From Saccharophagus degradans 2-40 (GTDB lineage Bacteria > Pseudomonadota > Gammaproteobacteria > Pseudomonadales > Cellvibrionaceae): a stretch of DNA of 64,000 nt. The notes beneath the pieces are model-generated. The model ran no database searches and was not told the origin of the DNA. It was given only the letters and a program-made list of their open reading frames with translations. Location of the stretch: assembly GCF_000013665.1 (NCBI RefSeq), contig NC_007912.1, positions 248,001-312,000 of the forward strand, in the 5' to 3' direction. The position numbers and the translations under genes were made by a program. Positions 45,080 through 55,640 of this stretch are shown in pieces (positions within the stretch are counted from its first letter, which is position 1; each line of letters begins with the position of its first letter).

Positions 45080-46315
45080 ATGGAAAACTCCATATTTGAA
45101 TTGCAGTACGCATTAGATACCTTTTATTTCTTGGTATGTGGCGCACTGGTTATGTGGATGGCCGCCGGCTTCGCAATGTTAGAAGCTGGTTTGGTTCGTT
45201 CAAAGAATACGACAGAAATTTTAACTAAAAACGTTGCTCTGTTTGCTATTGCTTGCATCATGTACTTTGTATGTGGTTATGCAATTATGTACGGCGGCGA
45301 CTACTTCTTAACAACTATCACTGGTGATGGTGTAACTGGCGCAGAAGAGCCAGCTAGCTATGCACCTTCTGCAGACTTTTTCTTCCAGGTTGTATTCGTT
45401 GCTACTGCAATGTCTATTGTGTCTGGTGCGGTTGCAGAGCGTATGAAACTTTGGGCTTTCTTAGCTTTCGCTGTTGTAATGTGTGGTGTTATTTACCCAG
45501 TGGAAGGCGGTTGGACTTGGGGTGGAAACTCTGTATTTGGCATGTACACCTTAGGTGACTTAGGTTGGTCTGACTTTGCTGGTTCCGGTATTGTTCACAT
45601 GGCTGGTGCTGCTGCAGCGCTAGCTGGTGTATTAGTATTGGGCGCTCGTAAAGGTAAATACGGCCCGAACGGTCAAATCAACGCGATTCCTGGTGCAAAC
45701 TTACCTTTAGCTACTTTGGGTACTTTCATCCTGTGGATGGGTTGGTTCGGCTTTAACGGTGGTTCTGTATTGGCTACCGCTTCTGTAGAAAGCGCTAACT
45801 CAGTAGCAATCGTATTTATGAATACCAATGCTGCCGCTGCAGGTGGTTTAGTATCTGCACTTATCTTGGCGCGTATACTGTTTGGTAAAGCTGACTTAAC
45901 TATGGCTCTAAACGGTGCATTGGCAGGCTTGGTTGCTATTACTGCAGAGCCTTCAACCCCATCTGCTTTACAAGCTACTTTGTTTGGCGGCCTAGGTGGC
46001 TTGTTGGTTGTATTCAGCATTCTTACTTTAGATAAGCTAAAAATTGATGATCCTGTGGGCGCTATCTCTGTTCACGGTGTAGTTGGTTTGTTGGGCTTGT
46101 TGTTAGTACCTGTTACTAACGATGCTTCTAGCTTCAGCGGTCAAATCATTGGTGCATTAACTATCTTCACTTGGGTATTTGGTACTAGCCTAGCTGTTTG
46201 GTTCTTAATCAAACTAGTGATCGGTGTACGCGTAAGCGAAGAAGAAGAGTTCGAAGGTGTGGATCTTTCCGAGTGCGGAATGGAAGCCTACCCAGAATTC
46301 ACCAATGGCAAATAA
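45080..46315 (+). CDS. amtB: Ammonium transporter AmtB
   Basis: 411 residues, about eleven membrane segments. Ammonium-transporter hallmarks include LDTFYFLVCGALVMWMAAGF near the start, the GSGIVHMAGAAAALAG and twin-His region (SVHGVVGLLGLL), and FGWNGF-like GWFGFNGGS. The N-terminus lacks an obvious cleaved signal peptide, as in many Amt proteins with a shorter start. It imports ammonium under nitrogen limitation and is regulated by GlnK binding. A terminator follows at 46341-46370. Confidence 0.95.
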   Translation: MENSIFELQYALDTFYFLVCGALVMWMAAGFAMLEAGLVRSKNTTEILTKNVALFAIACIMYFVCGYAIMYGGDYFLTTITGDGVTGAEEPASYAPSADFFFQVVFVATAMSIVSGAVAERMKLWAFLAFAVVMCGVIYPVEGGWTWGGNSVFGMYTLGDLGWSDFAGSGIVHMAGAAAALAGVLVLGARKGKYGPNGQINAIPGANLPLATLGTFILWMGWFGFNGGSVLATASVESANSVAIVFMNTNAAAAGGLVSALILARILFGKADLTMALNGALAGLVAITAEPSTPSALQATLFGGLGGLLVVFSILTLDKLKIDDPVGAISVHGVVGLLGLLLVPVTNDASSFSGQIIGALTIFTWVFGTSLAVWFLIKLVIGVRVSEEEEFEGVDLSECGMEAYPEFTNGK

Positions 46316-46340
46316 TCTAAACCTTAGGGTTTGATTAAAA

Positions 46341-46370
46341 AACCGGGGGCTTAGGCCTCCGGTTTTTTTT
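46341..46370 (+). terminator. Rho-independent terminator after amtB
   Basis: AACCGGGGGC-TTAG-GCCTCCGGTT followed by T residues, 25 bp after the amtB stop codon. Confidence 0.9.
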
Positions 46371-46387
46371 CGTCTGGCGTTTGTGGT

Positions 46388-46402
46388 TGGCCGAATCTAT
46401 GC
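46388..46402 (+). promoter_or_regulatory. Possible sigma-54 promoter upstream of second glnK
   Basis: TTGGCCGAATCTATGC region: GG (46389-46390) and GC (46401-46402) are 10 bp apart. It is 210 bp from the start codon and lacks a clear enhancer site, so the call is weak. The rest of 46316-46611 shows nothing else definite. Confidence 0.3.
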
Positions 46403-46539
46403 CCCGCGTGAGTGCAGTTTTTGTATTTCACCCAATAAGGGTGTAAATTTAGCAAACATATTCAGATTTAGTGTGGGTGGTTGTTTTGTGAACAATCGCC
46501 TCAAGTAAGAGCTGAAATACTAATAAAAGAGCCGATTAG

Positions 46540-46950
<411 letters not shown>

Positions 46951-46983
46951 CATTTAACCGGCCAGTTTTATTGCAAGCTACTA

Positions 46984-47010
46984 AAGGCTCCCAAACGGGG
47001 GCCTTTTTTA
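46984..47010 (+). terminator. Rho-independent terminator after the second PII gene
   Basis: AAAGGCTCCC-AAAC-GGGGGCCTTTTTT hairpin with a T-run. Confidence 0.85.
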
Positions 47011-47255
47011 TTTGAGCTGTATATTTTGCGGGGTGTGTGGCGCGTTTGTGTTGGTTTTTTATTACCGAAAATAACTAACACGGCATTTTTTAGCGAAATC
47101 TAGAACAAAAAAGACTAACAAAATTGCATTATTTTGATGAGTTTAACCAAAGGCTGAGCTATAAAATAAGCGTAGTTACCTTGTTAACGAATTTTGTAGT
47201 GTTTTGTAGTAAGTCTATTTGATTTGTTTTTTGGTTTAGCGGAAGGTGAAAAGTA

Positions 47256-47495
47256 ATGAGTGATGATGACGATTTCTTTGCAGAAGAAGACGTAATTGAG
47301 GAAGACGATAACAGCGAGAGCGAGTATGGTGAATACGGTAATTCACTTACAGCCAAAGAGGCAGAGCGCGCTCGGTTGCAGGCAGAAATGGAAGCTTTTT
47401 TAGCTAGTGGCGGTCGCATTAATGAGATTCCAGCCAACGTGGTGGCAGATCCACCCAAAAAGCCAACTTCCAGCTACGGCGGCCAACCTATTTAA
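47256..47495 (+). CDS. SutA-like RNA polymerase-binding protein
   Basis: 79 residues. The first half is very acidic (DDDDFFAEEDVIEEDD). The C-terminal half, FLASGGRINEIPANVVADPPKKP and the SYGGQPI end, matches the SutA family of Pseudomonas, a small disordered protein that binds RNA polymerase and aids transcription during slow growth. In Pseudomonas sutA also lies near glnK-amtB. Shorter than the Pseudomonas protein. A strong terminator follows. Confidence 0.7.
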   Translation: MSDDDDFFAEEDVIEEDDNSESEYGEYGNSLTAKEAERARLQAEMEAFLASGGRINEIPANVVADPPKKPTSSYGGQPI

Positions 47496-47536
47496 GGTAA
47501 ACGCTTATTGCTGTTGAGTTCGCTTAGCTAGCCAAT

Positions 47537-47574
47537 AAAAAACGGGTTGATGTTGTGCATCAGCCCGTTTTTTA
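47537..47574. terminator. Bidirectional terminator after the SutA-like gene
   Basis: AAAAACGGGTTGATG / CATCAGCCCGTTTTTT hairpin. It serves the plus-strand SutA-like gene and, being A-rich on the other arm, could also serve the convergent DUF484 gene. Confidence 0.85.
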
Positions 47575-47624
47575 TGTGTGATACCTTTGTGCGGGTGAGT
47601 GCTTACTTGCCGGTAAACAGAGGT

Positions 47625-48308
47625 TTAATAATTTTTTATATATTTGGGCAGAAGCCGGTTTAGCACTTCGGCTATATAGCCTAAAAATATTGTGCCCATG
47701 CCAGAGTGGTAAAATTTAGGGTCTTCGTTGCCTATTGCCAATACGCCTAGCGGTTTGCTGTGAATAAGCACCGACATTGCAGCGCTGCCAATGTGGGGCG
47801 CGTCTTTATCAAATAAAAATTTACACTCATCGTCTTTAATGCCGCCGCTTACCGCTTTGGGGGATTTAATTCTGCGGCCTATTACATCGCGTGCAACATG
47901 CAGGTTTTCTATGCGCGCTGCAGTCGAGGGGACGGTTTGATGGTTGCCAAAAATAATTAAGCGGGTGTGTTGAATATTAAATTCTTTATCGAAGCTGTAA
48001 TAGAGGGCATCAACTAAATCGCCTAGGTCGTTACATTCCAGTAGGGCTAAGACAAGGCGCTTACTTTTTTCGAACAGGCGGTCGTTCTCGCGTGCGTTAT
48101 CTAACAGGTTACTTAGGCGTTGGCGCATATCCATATTGCGATCGCGTAAAACAGACACCTGCCGCTCTACTAGCGATACCGCTTTACCGCTATCGTGGGG
48201 TAATTCTAATTCGCCCAAAAGACGAGAGTGTTTAACAAAAAAATCGGGGTTTTCGGCTAAATACTCTGCAACTCGCTGATCGGTAATTGACGCGTCTCGG
48301 TTACTCAT
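47625..48308 (-). CDS. DUF484 family protein
   Basis: 227 residues with the DUF484 layout: [20 protein letters not shown] at the N-terminus, a coiled coil ([21 protein letters not shown]), then a GAF-like domain ending in [16 protein letters not shown]. Gammaproteobacterial DUF484 genes sit between dapF and xerC. It overlaps dapF by 4 bp. The function is unknown; a GAF-like ligand-sensing role is inferred. Confidence 0.85.
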   Translation of the reverse strand: MSNRDASITDQRVAEYLAENPDFFVKHSRLLGELELPHDSGKAVSLVERQVSVLRDRNMDMRQRLSNLLDNARENDRLFEKSKRLVLALLECNDLGDLVDALYYSFDKEFNIQHTRLIIFGNHQTVPSTAARIENLHVARDVIGRRIKSPKAVSGGIKDDECKFLFDKDAPHIGSAAMSVLIHSKPLGVLAIGNEDPKFYHSGMGTIFLGYIAEVLNRLLPKYIKNY

Positions 48309-49138
48309 ATCTTAACTTGTCCATGAAATACCGTGGTGGCAGGCCCGGTCATCATTACTGGGCTGTCTACACCTTCCCACGTTATAGAAAGGCTGCCGCC
48401 AGGCAGGTTTACTTTTACGGTGTTTTCAAGCAAGCCCTGCAAACGCCCAGCAACCACAGCGGCACACGCACCGGTCCCGCAAGCTAAGGTTTCGCCTGCG
48501 CCGCGCTCGTATACGCGCAGGTTAATTTCGCTGGGGCTAACTACCTGCATAAAGCCGGCATTCACTTTTTTAGGGAAGTGAGGGTGGGCTTCTATTTCTG
48601 GGCCGAGGGTTTCTACCGGCGCGGTTTTGCAGTCGTTAACACAGTACACCGCATGGGGGTTGCCCATAGAAACGGCACCAATTGTTATATCGCCTGCGCC
48701 TTGCGTTGGCAGTGTATAACTGGTTGCCTGCTGCGGCGCTGCGAGGGGAATATCGGCGGGGCTAAGAATAGGTGCGCCCATATCGACAGTAACTTGATCG
48801 TCTTCTTGTACATGTAACACCATGCGGCCCACGGCTGTTTCTACGGTAATAACGCTTTTTGCCGTTAGTCCGCGCTGCCGCACAAACACCGCAAAGCAGC
48901 GGGCGCCGTTGCCACAGTTTTCTACTTCACTGCCATCGTGATTAAAAATGCGGTATTTAAAATCGGCGTCGGGGGAATCGGGTGTTTCTACAACCAATAC
49001 TTGATCGCAGCCCACACCAAAATGGCGGTCGGCCAGTTGGCGCGCTCGCTCTGGGGTAATGGTGACGCGCTGGCTTATGGCATCGATCATTACAAAGTCG
49101 TTGCCTAGGCCGTGCATTTTGGTAAAGCGAAGTCGCAT
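48305..49138 (-). CDS. dapF: Diaminopimelate epimerase
   Basis: 277 residues. DapF motifs: [38 protein letters not shown] with the first catalytic Cys, and [19 protein letters not shown] with the second. It converts LL- to meso-diaminopimelate for lysine and peptidoglycan. It lies downstream of lysA, which makes lysine from the same product. No odd features. Confidence 0.97.
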   Translation of the reverse strand: MRLRFTKMHGLGNDFVMIDAISQRVTITPERARQLADRHFGVGCDQVLVVETPDSPDADFKYRIFNHDGSEVENCGNGARCFAVFVRQRGLTAKSVITVETAVGRMVLHVQEDDQVTVDMGAPILSPADIPLAAPQQATSYTLPTQGAGDITIGAVSMGNPHAVYCVNDCKTAPVETLGPEIEAHPHFPKKVNAGFMQVVSPSEINLRVYERGAGETLACGTGACAAVVAGRLQGLLENTVKVNLPGGSLSITWEGVDSPVMMTGPATTVFHGQVKI

Positions 49139-49193
49139 GGTGTGCCTTAGTGTTTGGTGTTTAACCTAAAAGTGCTTACGCCTTATGAGCGTA

Positions 49194-50438
49194 TTAGGGT
49201 AATAAATGTTCGCCTCGAATTAAATCCTCAAAGCTTTCGCGCTCGCGCACTACAAAGTATTTGTCGCCATCGACAAGTACTTCCGCTGCGCGGCCGCGGG
49301 TGTTGTAGTTAGAGCTCATTACAAACCCGTAAGCGCCGCTAGACATTAACGCTAAACGGTCGCCAGCTTGCAATGCTAATGCGCGGTCTTTTGCTAAAAA
49401 GTCGCCGGTTTCACACACTGGGCCTACTAAATCCCACTGTTGGGTTTCGCCTTCGCGCTGGCTTAGTGGTTTTACGTCCTGCCAAGCTTGATAAAGCGCA
49501 GGGCGGATATTGTCGTTCATGGCACCGTCGATAATGGCAAAGTTTTTATGCTCGGTGGGCTTTAAAAACTCAACTTCGGTAAGCATTACGCCGGCATTGG
49601 CGGCAATAGAGCGGCCCGGTTCCATAATAATGGCTAATTTGCGATCACCCAACTTGGCTTTAATTTGCGTTAAGTAGTCGGCTACTGCAGGGGGCACTTC
49701 GTCGCGATAGGTTACGCCCAAGCCGCCGCCTATGTCTAAGTGCTCAATGGTGATGCCTGTTTCGGCTAGGGTATCTACCAGTTGAAGCAAACGGTCTAAC
49801 GCGTCTAAGAACGGGGTAAGCTCGGTAAGCTGCGACCCTATGTGGCAATCTACACCCACAACCTTAAGGCTGGCGAGTTCGCTTGCGCGAGCGTACACCG
49901 CAGGTGCGCGCTGTATATCTATCCCGAATTTGTTTTCTTTTAAGCCGGTAGAAATATACGGGTGAGTCTTGGCGTCTACATCTGGGTTAACGCGTAAAGA
50001 AATAGAGGCAACTACGCCCAGTTCGGCGGCCACGTCTGCCAAGCGCTCAAGCTCTGCTTCCGATTCTACGTTAAAGCAGGCAATACCTACTTCTAATGCT
50101 TCGCGCATTTCTTCACGGGTTTTACCAACCCCAGAAAAAATAATACGGTTAGGTTGGCCACCGGCTTTAAGCACGCGGCGCAATTCGCCAGACGACACAA
50201 TATCAAAACCTGCACCTAGCTTTGCCAATACTTGCAGCACTGCAATGTTCGAGTTGGCTTTTACTGCGTAGCACACCATGCCTGGGTGATTGCCAAGGGC
50301 GTTGGCGTAATCCTGATAGGCACGGGTAAAGGCGGCTTTGCTGTATACATAGCAAGGGGTGCCCAATGCGTCGGCGATGGCATTAAGAGAGCACTGCTCG
50401 GCGAACAGTTCGCCGTTTTGATAGTGAAAGTCTGACAT
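49194..50438 (-). CDS. lysA: Diaminopimelate decarboxylase
   Basis: 414 residues from the ATG at 50438; a TTG three codons upstream is less likely. The PLP site is in CYAVKANSN, with HIGSQLTEL, the GGGLGV strand, EPGRSIAANAG and the PVCETGDFLA active-site Cys segment. It decarboxylates meso-DAP to lysine. Downstream dapF is 55 bp away; lptM lies upstream, the usual gammaproteobacterial order. Confidence 0.97.
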   Translation of the reverse strand: MSDFHYQNGELFAEQCSLNAIADALGTPCYVYSKAAFTRAYQDYANALGNHPGMVCYAVKANSNIAVLQVLAKLGAGFDIVSSGELRRVLKAGGQPNRIIFSGVGKTREEMREALEVGIACFNVESEAELERLADVAAELGVVASISLRVNPDVDAKTHPYISTGLKENKFGIDIQRAPAVYARASELASLKVVGVDCHIGSQLTELTPFLDALDRLLQLVDTLAETGITIEHLDIGGGLGVTYRDEVPPAVADYLTQIKAKLGDRKLAIIMEPGRSIAANAGVMLTEVEFLKPTEHKNFAIIDGAMNDNIRPALYQAWQDVKPLSQREGETQQWDLVGPVCETGDFLAKDRALALQAGDRLALMSSGAYGFVMSSNYNTRGRAAEVLVDGDKYFVVRERESFEDLIRGEHLLP

Positions 50439-50535
50439 AGTGATCAAAAATCTCGAAAATAGGGGTAGTTAGGCTGTGCTGCCATAAAGATGGCGACTTA
50501 GGGCTACCGACTAGCGTAATAAACGCGAAAGTATA

Positions 50536-50709
50536 CTACTTGTCGGCGTGGTTGTGGCTTTTAGTGGCAGGTTTAGCCGGCTCATCTGGCAGCTTTAGCG
50601 GGCCCTTTTGGCCGCAGGCGCTAATAGCCAGAGTGCTAACTGCAATAACAAGCACAACGGGTAACGCGGATAGGGTTTTTTTAATGGCGCGAGTGGTGAA
50701 TTGGTTCAT
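50536..50709 (-). CDS. lptM: LptM (YifL) lipoprotein
   Basis: 57 residues from the ATG at 50709. Short basic N-terminus, hydrophobic stretch (LPVVLVIAVSTLAISAC) and lipobox ISAC-GQKGPLKLP, where the GQKGPL just after the lipidated Cys is diagnostic. LptM assists the LptD/E lipopolysaccharide translocon. It is just upstream of lysA as usual. Confidence 0.9.
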   Translation of the reverse strand: MNQFTTRAIKKTLSALPVVLVIAVSTLAISACGQKGPLKLPDEPAKPATKSHNHADK

Positions 50710-50793
50710 GGCTAGCCCTTGGTCAATTATGGCCGAAGTATACCGCCAGTAAGGCCGCAGGGACACCTTAGTGCAAAGCTTGTGCGTTGGGAA

Positions 50794-52251
50794 TTAGCTG
50801 GCAAAAGTAGGAAACAATGCATCAATATCCATACATTGCTCTACCTCATCGGCCAATCTAGTCAGCTCGGTTTCGATAAGGGCGCTGTAATCTAGCGCGC
50901 GGGCGTTGGTTAAGCCTGCCCATGCGAGTAGGGCTTGGGTGGCGCTAGGTTGACTAAATAGCCCATGCCAGTATGTGGCAATAATCTGATCGTCGGCCGA
51001 GCGGCAGCCTTCGGGTTGGCCTTCGCAATAAATAATAGGGCGCTGAAAAGCGGGGCCGGTGGAAAGGCCTGCATGTATTTCGTAGCCGCTAATGGCGACG
51101 GGCTTATCATTTATATGCAACTCACCCTGTAGGTTAAGTAGGGTTTTGTGTTGCGTGAACGTAGTTTCAAAATCTAAGTAGCCCAAGCCGTTAACGCTGC
51201 TGGCTGGGCTTTCTATGCCGTGGGGGTCGTGCAGGGCTGTGCCTAACATTTGTAGGCCTCCGCAAATTCCCAACACTTTGCCGCCGTAACGTAAGTGCTT
51301 GGCTAGTTGGGTATCCCAGCCTTGGCTGCGCATAAAGTTTAGGTCGGCAATGGTGTTTTTGGTGCCGGGTAGAATAATCAAGTCGGCGCCTTCGAGGCTT
51401 TGCCCTGGCCCTACAAATGCAAAGTCTACTTGGGGGTGTAAGCGCAGCGGGTCGAAATCTGTATGGTTGCTAATGCGCTGCCATACAGGTACACGAATTT
51501 TTAAGTGTTGGGTGTTTTCCGCAGTGCTATTTGCCGTTAACGCATCTTCGGCTTCAAGGTGTAATTTTTGAATATAAGGTATTACGCCTAAAACCGGTTT
51601 GTTGGTTTTTTGTTCTAGCCAAGTTAGGCCTGGTTTTAACAATTCAATATCGCCGCGAAAGCGGTTAATTACAAACCCTACCACGCGTTTCTGTTCGCTG
51701 GCGGAGAGCAATTCTAATGTGCCAACCAAATGCGCAAATACACCGCCTTTATCTATATCGGCAATAATAATTACAGGGCAATCCACTTCCTCGGCAAACC
51801 CCATATTGGCTATATCGCCTTCGCGCAAATTTATCTCTGCAGGGCTACCTGCGCCCTCAACAACAATAACTTGGTATTGTGTTTGTAATCTTCGGTAGCT
51901 TTCTAGCACCGCTTGCATGGCCACTTTTTTATAGTCGTGGTATGCGTCTGCTTCCATTGCGCTTAGCGCTTTGCCGTGCACTATCACCTGCGCACCGGTA
52001 TCGGTACTGGGCTTTAATAAAATGGGGTTCATATCTGTATGCGGTGCTATTCCCGCAGCCTGCGCCTGCACCGCTTGCCCGCGCCCAATCTCACCACCAT
52101 CTTCTGTTACCGCAGAATTTAATGCCATATTCTGCGGCTTAAACGGCGCCACCTTAATGCCCTTGCGCGCAAGAATACGGCACAGCGCTGCCACCAGCGT
52201 AGTTTTACCCGCGTCGCTGGTGGTGCCTTGAATCATTAGTGTGGTGGTCAT
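50794..52251 (-). CDS. cobQ: Cobyric acid synthase
   Basis: 485 residues from the ATG at 52251, with GGAGCACCC just upstream; a frame from 52305 adds 18 residues. The N-terminal amidotransferase-like ATPase domain has [31 protein letters not shown] and [11 protein letters not shown]. The C-terminal glutaminase has ICGGLQMLG with the catalytic Cys and YWHGLF near the end. It amidates cobyrinic acid in B12 synthesis. It stands alone here without other cob genes and no cobalamin riboswitch was recognised upstream. Confidence 0.95.
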   Translation of the reverse strand: MTTTLMIQGTTSDAGKTTLVAALCRILARKGIKVAPFKPQNMALNSAVTEDGGEIGRGQAVQAQAAGIAPHTDMNPILLKPSTDTGAQVIVHGKALSAMEADAYHDYKKVAMQAVLESYRRLQTQYQVIVVEGAGSPAEINLREGDIANMGFAEEVDCPVIIIADIDKGGVFAHLVGTLELLSASEQKRVVGFVINRFRGDIELLKPGLTWLEQKTNKPVLGVIPYIQKLHLEAEDALTANSTAENTQHLKIRVPVWQRISNHTDFDPLRLHPQVDFAFVGPGQSLEGADLIILPGTKNTIADLNFMRSQGWDTQLAKHLRYGGKVLGICGGLQMLGTALHDPHGIESPASSVNGLGYLDFETTFTQHKTLLNLQGELHINDKPVAISGYEIHAGLSTGPAFQRPIIYCEGQPEGCRSADDQIIATYWHGLFSQPSATQALLAWAGLTNARALDYSALIETELTRLADEVEQCMDIDALFPTFAS

Positions 52252-52349
52252 GGGTGCTCCTGCGAAGAAAGGTGTGCAAGAATAAAACCTTACACTGGCG
52301 AGCACAAAGCTAAATTTATATTTACATTAAAACTAGGCTTGAAATGAAT

Positions 52350-54533
52350 TTATTGTAATGAGTCGCTCGATGGCCAAGTGTAATAAAATCGGCTGAAGCC
52401 GTCTTCGTCTAAGCGAATCGCATCTGTGCTATCGGTTGCTTTCACTGAATATTCGTTTTGTGTATCTGCTTGGTAAATATATACATAGTTGTGTTTACTG
52501 TGTGTCATTTCAGCACCGTTTTTGTACCACGTATTAGACCATAGTAGAGCGGGCGAGGGCGGGGCAATGGTCAATGCAATATATTCTTTATTGCCAATAG
52601 TTATTGTATGTTGCTGTGGGTTAAAGTGAGAGCGTGCTTTAGCCCAAGTGTATAGTACCCAACGTTCCCTATTAACCGGTCCGAATCTTCTTCCCGAGTT
52701 CATAATGCTGTTGCGGCTTGGTGTGTATGCGTTGTAGCCGCCATTTACTTTAGGAAAACAACCAACTTCGTCGTCGTTAATGGGGTCTCTGTGTTCGCCT
52801 GCAATTGAATTTATATCATCAATCCAATGAAGCCAACTTAAGTTTGGAGGAAAGCAGTGTGAGCTAACATTGATTCCATAACCTGATATTCCTTCGGGTG
52901 ATGCATATTCGTCTTTTAGCCAGGCATGGCTATGCCCTAGCTCATGTACGCTAATTTTTGACGTACTCGATGTATATGTAATACCAAAGTCACCTAAATA
53001 TTTTGCTACCCCGATTATATATTGCAAGTTAAGTTGCACATACCCTGTATCTGCATGCGGTACAGCAGCTGTCATTTGGTTATAGGCTGCTTGAACGTTT
53101 GGGCAATAAGAAAAGGGGCTTGTACACGCCTCGCTTAAATCTGATGCTAAAAATAATTCATTTTTGTTGTTGCGAAGGATGTTTGTTTCAGAAATTGATT
53201 CTATTAGCCAAACATTCCAAAGTGAGCTGTGAGTGGCGATTTCTTCAAAATCATCAAATGCGTATTTATCTACCAATTGAGCATCTTCGAGCAGTTCGTC
53301 TTGCATTGAGGCTGTATAAGCTTCTCCGGCAATAACTAAGTCGACACCTTTCCCATCGTGTCTGCCTCGCAATAATTTGGCTTTAGGAAAAGGCGTATCA
53401 ATTACGGAGAGCGTTAGTGTGCGGGTAATACTGCGGTCAAGTGAATCCTGCGCAGTGCCTTGAATAATAACTTCGCCGTAATCTTCCTGTGCGGTAATAT
53501 TTAAACCATCTGATGAAGGAGATATTTGAACGGTCGGCCCAGCTGCTTGAGACCACTCAAGAGATTCAATACGATTGGCGCTGCCTGCAGATAATACGAA
53601 TGGAATCCAGCGACTTTCTCCTGGAATTAATTCTATATTTGGTTCTGCTAGTACTGCAAATAATAATTCGTCTGGTTGTGTATTTTCGAAATGAAAGTTA
53701 CGAGTGCTTTGAAAAGTGGGTTGGATAGCACCTACCCTTTCAAGGGGGGATGTTAGCCCGTTGGTGTATAGGGTGCGAAAAGCTATTTCGTAGTTTTTGT
53801 TTTCTAGGTTGTCGAGGCGTAAGTTGGAGACAGAAACAATTTTTCTATCCCAGTCTTGAAGTACTTGTGCATCACTGCTTTCTTCGCTTAAATCAGTGCC
53901 AATGTAAATCTCATATTGAGCGTCAGCTTGAAAATATTGCCAGTCAATGGTTGCTGAATTAAAACTCGTATCAATGGTGAATTGCCTATCAAAACCATTT
54001 TCCACAAGCTCAATAGTGCAGAACCCCGAAATTGGCAGCGACCTAACTTTAATACTATCGCCTATAGTTGTGTCGCCACAATTTTTCGCAAAAGCCTGCC
54101 AATTTGCTGGAATCTGTTTTTCGACAGGGCTAGAACAGCGGTTGGTTTCTTGCTTGGTTAGTACTGAGTTATCTGTATGAAACTCAATCATTGTATAGGG
54201 GCATGCGGTAGTAGAGTACACGTGTAATTCGCAAGATTTAATAGAGGTAACAAGGAACGCTTTTTTGTCTGATGATTGTTGGCCAGCGCATCCTGTTGTT
54301 TCTTGTAGATAAAAGTCAAGGTTTTGCGTGTATTTAATTAGCGTTTTGGACTCTTGTTGATTTATATCGTAAGGGGGTAATCTAGCTGTTTCTATACCAT
54401 CTAAATAGTAAATAACGGTAATAAAGGGAGCGCTACTGACTGTAGTAGTTTTAGTTTTATTGGCTGAATCGCCTGAGCAGCCTAGTAAGCCGATAATGAA
54501 TAGTAGGGGAATGTAACGTTTTGCCAGCGGCAT
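52350..54533 (-). CDS. M64-family (IgA peptidase-like) lipoprotein
   Basis: 727 residues. Lipobox: hydrophobic segment LLFIIGLLGC-SGDS. After beta-rich, fibronectin-like sequence (about residues 100-380) a peptidase domain begins with GKGVDLVIAGEAYT. The zinc motif HELGHSHAWLKDEY (HExxHxxxxxxDEY, near residue 530) fits family M64. The C-terminal ~170 residues hold the SIMNSGRRFGPVNRERW segment and a small beta domain. An outer-membrane-anchored metalloprotease with unknown substrate. Monocistronic. Not an IgA cleaver in this habitat; the name is inherited from the family. Confidence 0.8.
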   Translation of the reverse strand: MPLAKRYIPLLFIIGLLGCSGDSANKTKTTTVSSAPFITVIYYLDGIETARLPPYDINQQESKTLIKYTQNLDFYLQETTGCAGQQSSDKKAFLVTSIKSCELHVYSTTACPYTMIEFHTDNSVLTKQETNRCSSPVEKQIPANWQAFAKNCGDTTIGDSIKVRSLPISGFCTIELVENGFDRQFTIDTSFNSATIDWQYFQADAQYEIYIGTDLSEESSDAQVLQDWDRKIVSVSNLRLDNLENKNYEIAFRTLYTNGLTSPLERVGAIQPTFQSTRNFHFENTQPDELLFAVLAEPNIELIPGESRWIPFVLSAGSANRIESLEWSQAAGPTVQISPSSDGLNITAQEDYGEVIIQGTAQDSLDRSITRTLTLSVIDTPFPKAKLLRGRHDGKGVDLVIAGEAYTASMQDELLEDAQLVDKYAFDDFEEIATHSSLWNVWLIESISETNILRNNKNELFLASDLSEACTSPFSYCPNVQAAYNQMTAAVPHADTGYVQLNLQYIIGVAKYLGDFGITYTSSTSKISVHELGHSHAWLKDEYASPEGISGYGINVSSHCFPPNLSWLHWIDDINSIAGEHRDPINDDEVGCFPKVNGGYNAYTPSRNSIMNSGRRFGPVNRERWVLYTWAKARSHFNPQQHTITIGNKEYIALTIAPPSPALLWSNTWYKNGAEMTHSKHNYVYIYQADTQNEYSVKATDSTDAIRLDEDGFSRFYYTWPSSDSLQ

Positions 54534-55204
54534 AGGTGACTCCTGTCAGATAAAACGAAATAAATATAGCCTATAACTGGCTATGTCCATGTAATAGTTG
54601 GTGTATAAATCTTATTCGAAAGGCATTGACGATAAAGGTTGCTGGTGCAATGTTAAAAAGTAACAAATAAGCGTAAGGTTATACTGGCTATAAAGTGAGC
54701 GGAAAGTGAAGGTTTGCATCTGTGCATATTATTGGCGTCTAATGGAGCATTTGGCGCTGCTTATAGTAAAGCGATACTAATTTCAAATAATTTCTTAGGT
54801 TTGAAAGCGCAGGATTTTGTATTTTCATACCGTCCTCACAATCGTAATTAGTCCATTAAAATAAGTACTAGGTATCAAAAACAGACAAAAACTGGCTCCA
54901 GTTAGAAAATACTAAAAACTTCATTTGCAGGTTAACCAATTTTTAATTAATTTTGTAGGAAATGTCACTGCCGGTTAATTGATTAAGCTTTTTGAATCAA
55001 TTGCTAGATGGCATTAATGAATAGAATAATAAAAATAATTAATAATAAAGACTTAATGTTTGTGATGTTCGACCTGCTGTTGTGTGCAATAATTGCATGT
55101 AATAAATATTCGAACTAGACACCCTGAATAAAACTCTTTCGCGTAGATTAAGTTTACGTAATTTTCATTTAGATGAAATTAAAGTTAGAGTTTATATGCG
55201 TATT

Positions 55205-55232
55205 AAAAGAGTCCTTTTTAAAGGGCTCTTTT
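55205..55232. terminator. Orphan terminator-like hairpin
   Basis: AAAAGAGTCCTTT / AAAGGGCTCTTTT hairpin with U-run. No gene ends upstream, so it may close a small RNA or leader. Confidence 0.6.
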
Positions 55233-55297
55233 ATTGATTGTTAAGGTGTAAATATAAAAACGAATTATCTTAATAAAATACCAAAAATTAATTTGTG

Positions 55298-55335
55298 AAA
55301 AACGGCGGGGCTGGCGGCAGTACCCGCCGTTTTTT
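55298..55335. terminator. Second orphan terminator-like hairpin
   Basis: AAAAACGGCGGG / CCCGCCGTTTTTT hairpin with a 13-bp loop, a strong terminator signature, 93 bp after the first one. Confidence 0.7.
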
Positions 55336-55640
55336 ATGGGCGATATTTTTGCAATGCATAGTTCGTGATTTAATTCGTCTTTTCTGTATGAAACGCTTCA
55401 CATAAAATAGAGTTGTATTAATAGCCATTTAGTTAAATTAAAGATTATTTCTCGTCATTTATTATTCGGCTAAATATGTAATCGAATAGCATTATAAAAT
55501 TTGTTCATAACTTATGTAAAAAATAACGTTGTCGCTAGTGGTTGCCATTTGAATTAGGTTAGGGTTGCTGGCGTATTCCTCTACCCAAATTACTCTATAA
55601 GGGGTTATAGTTAAAGGCTGTATAAGCCTAGGAGCCATTA

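Larger units (their letters stand above)
54534..55640. other. Long intergenic region with two orphan terminators
   Basis: 1.1 kb between the divergent M64 and beta-helix genes contains no credible CDS. It is AT-rich and holds two terminator-type hairpins at 55205-55232 and 55298-55335 that do not follow any annotated gene. The region may encode small RNAs, or long leaders of the flanking genes. Confidence 0.5.
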
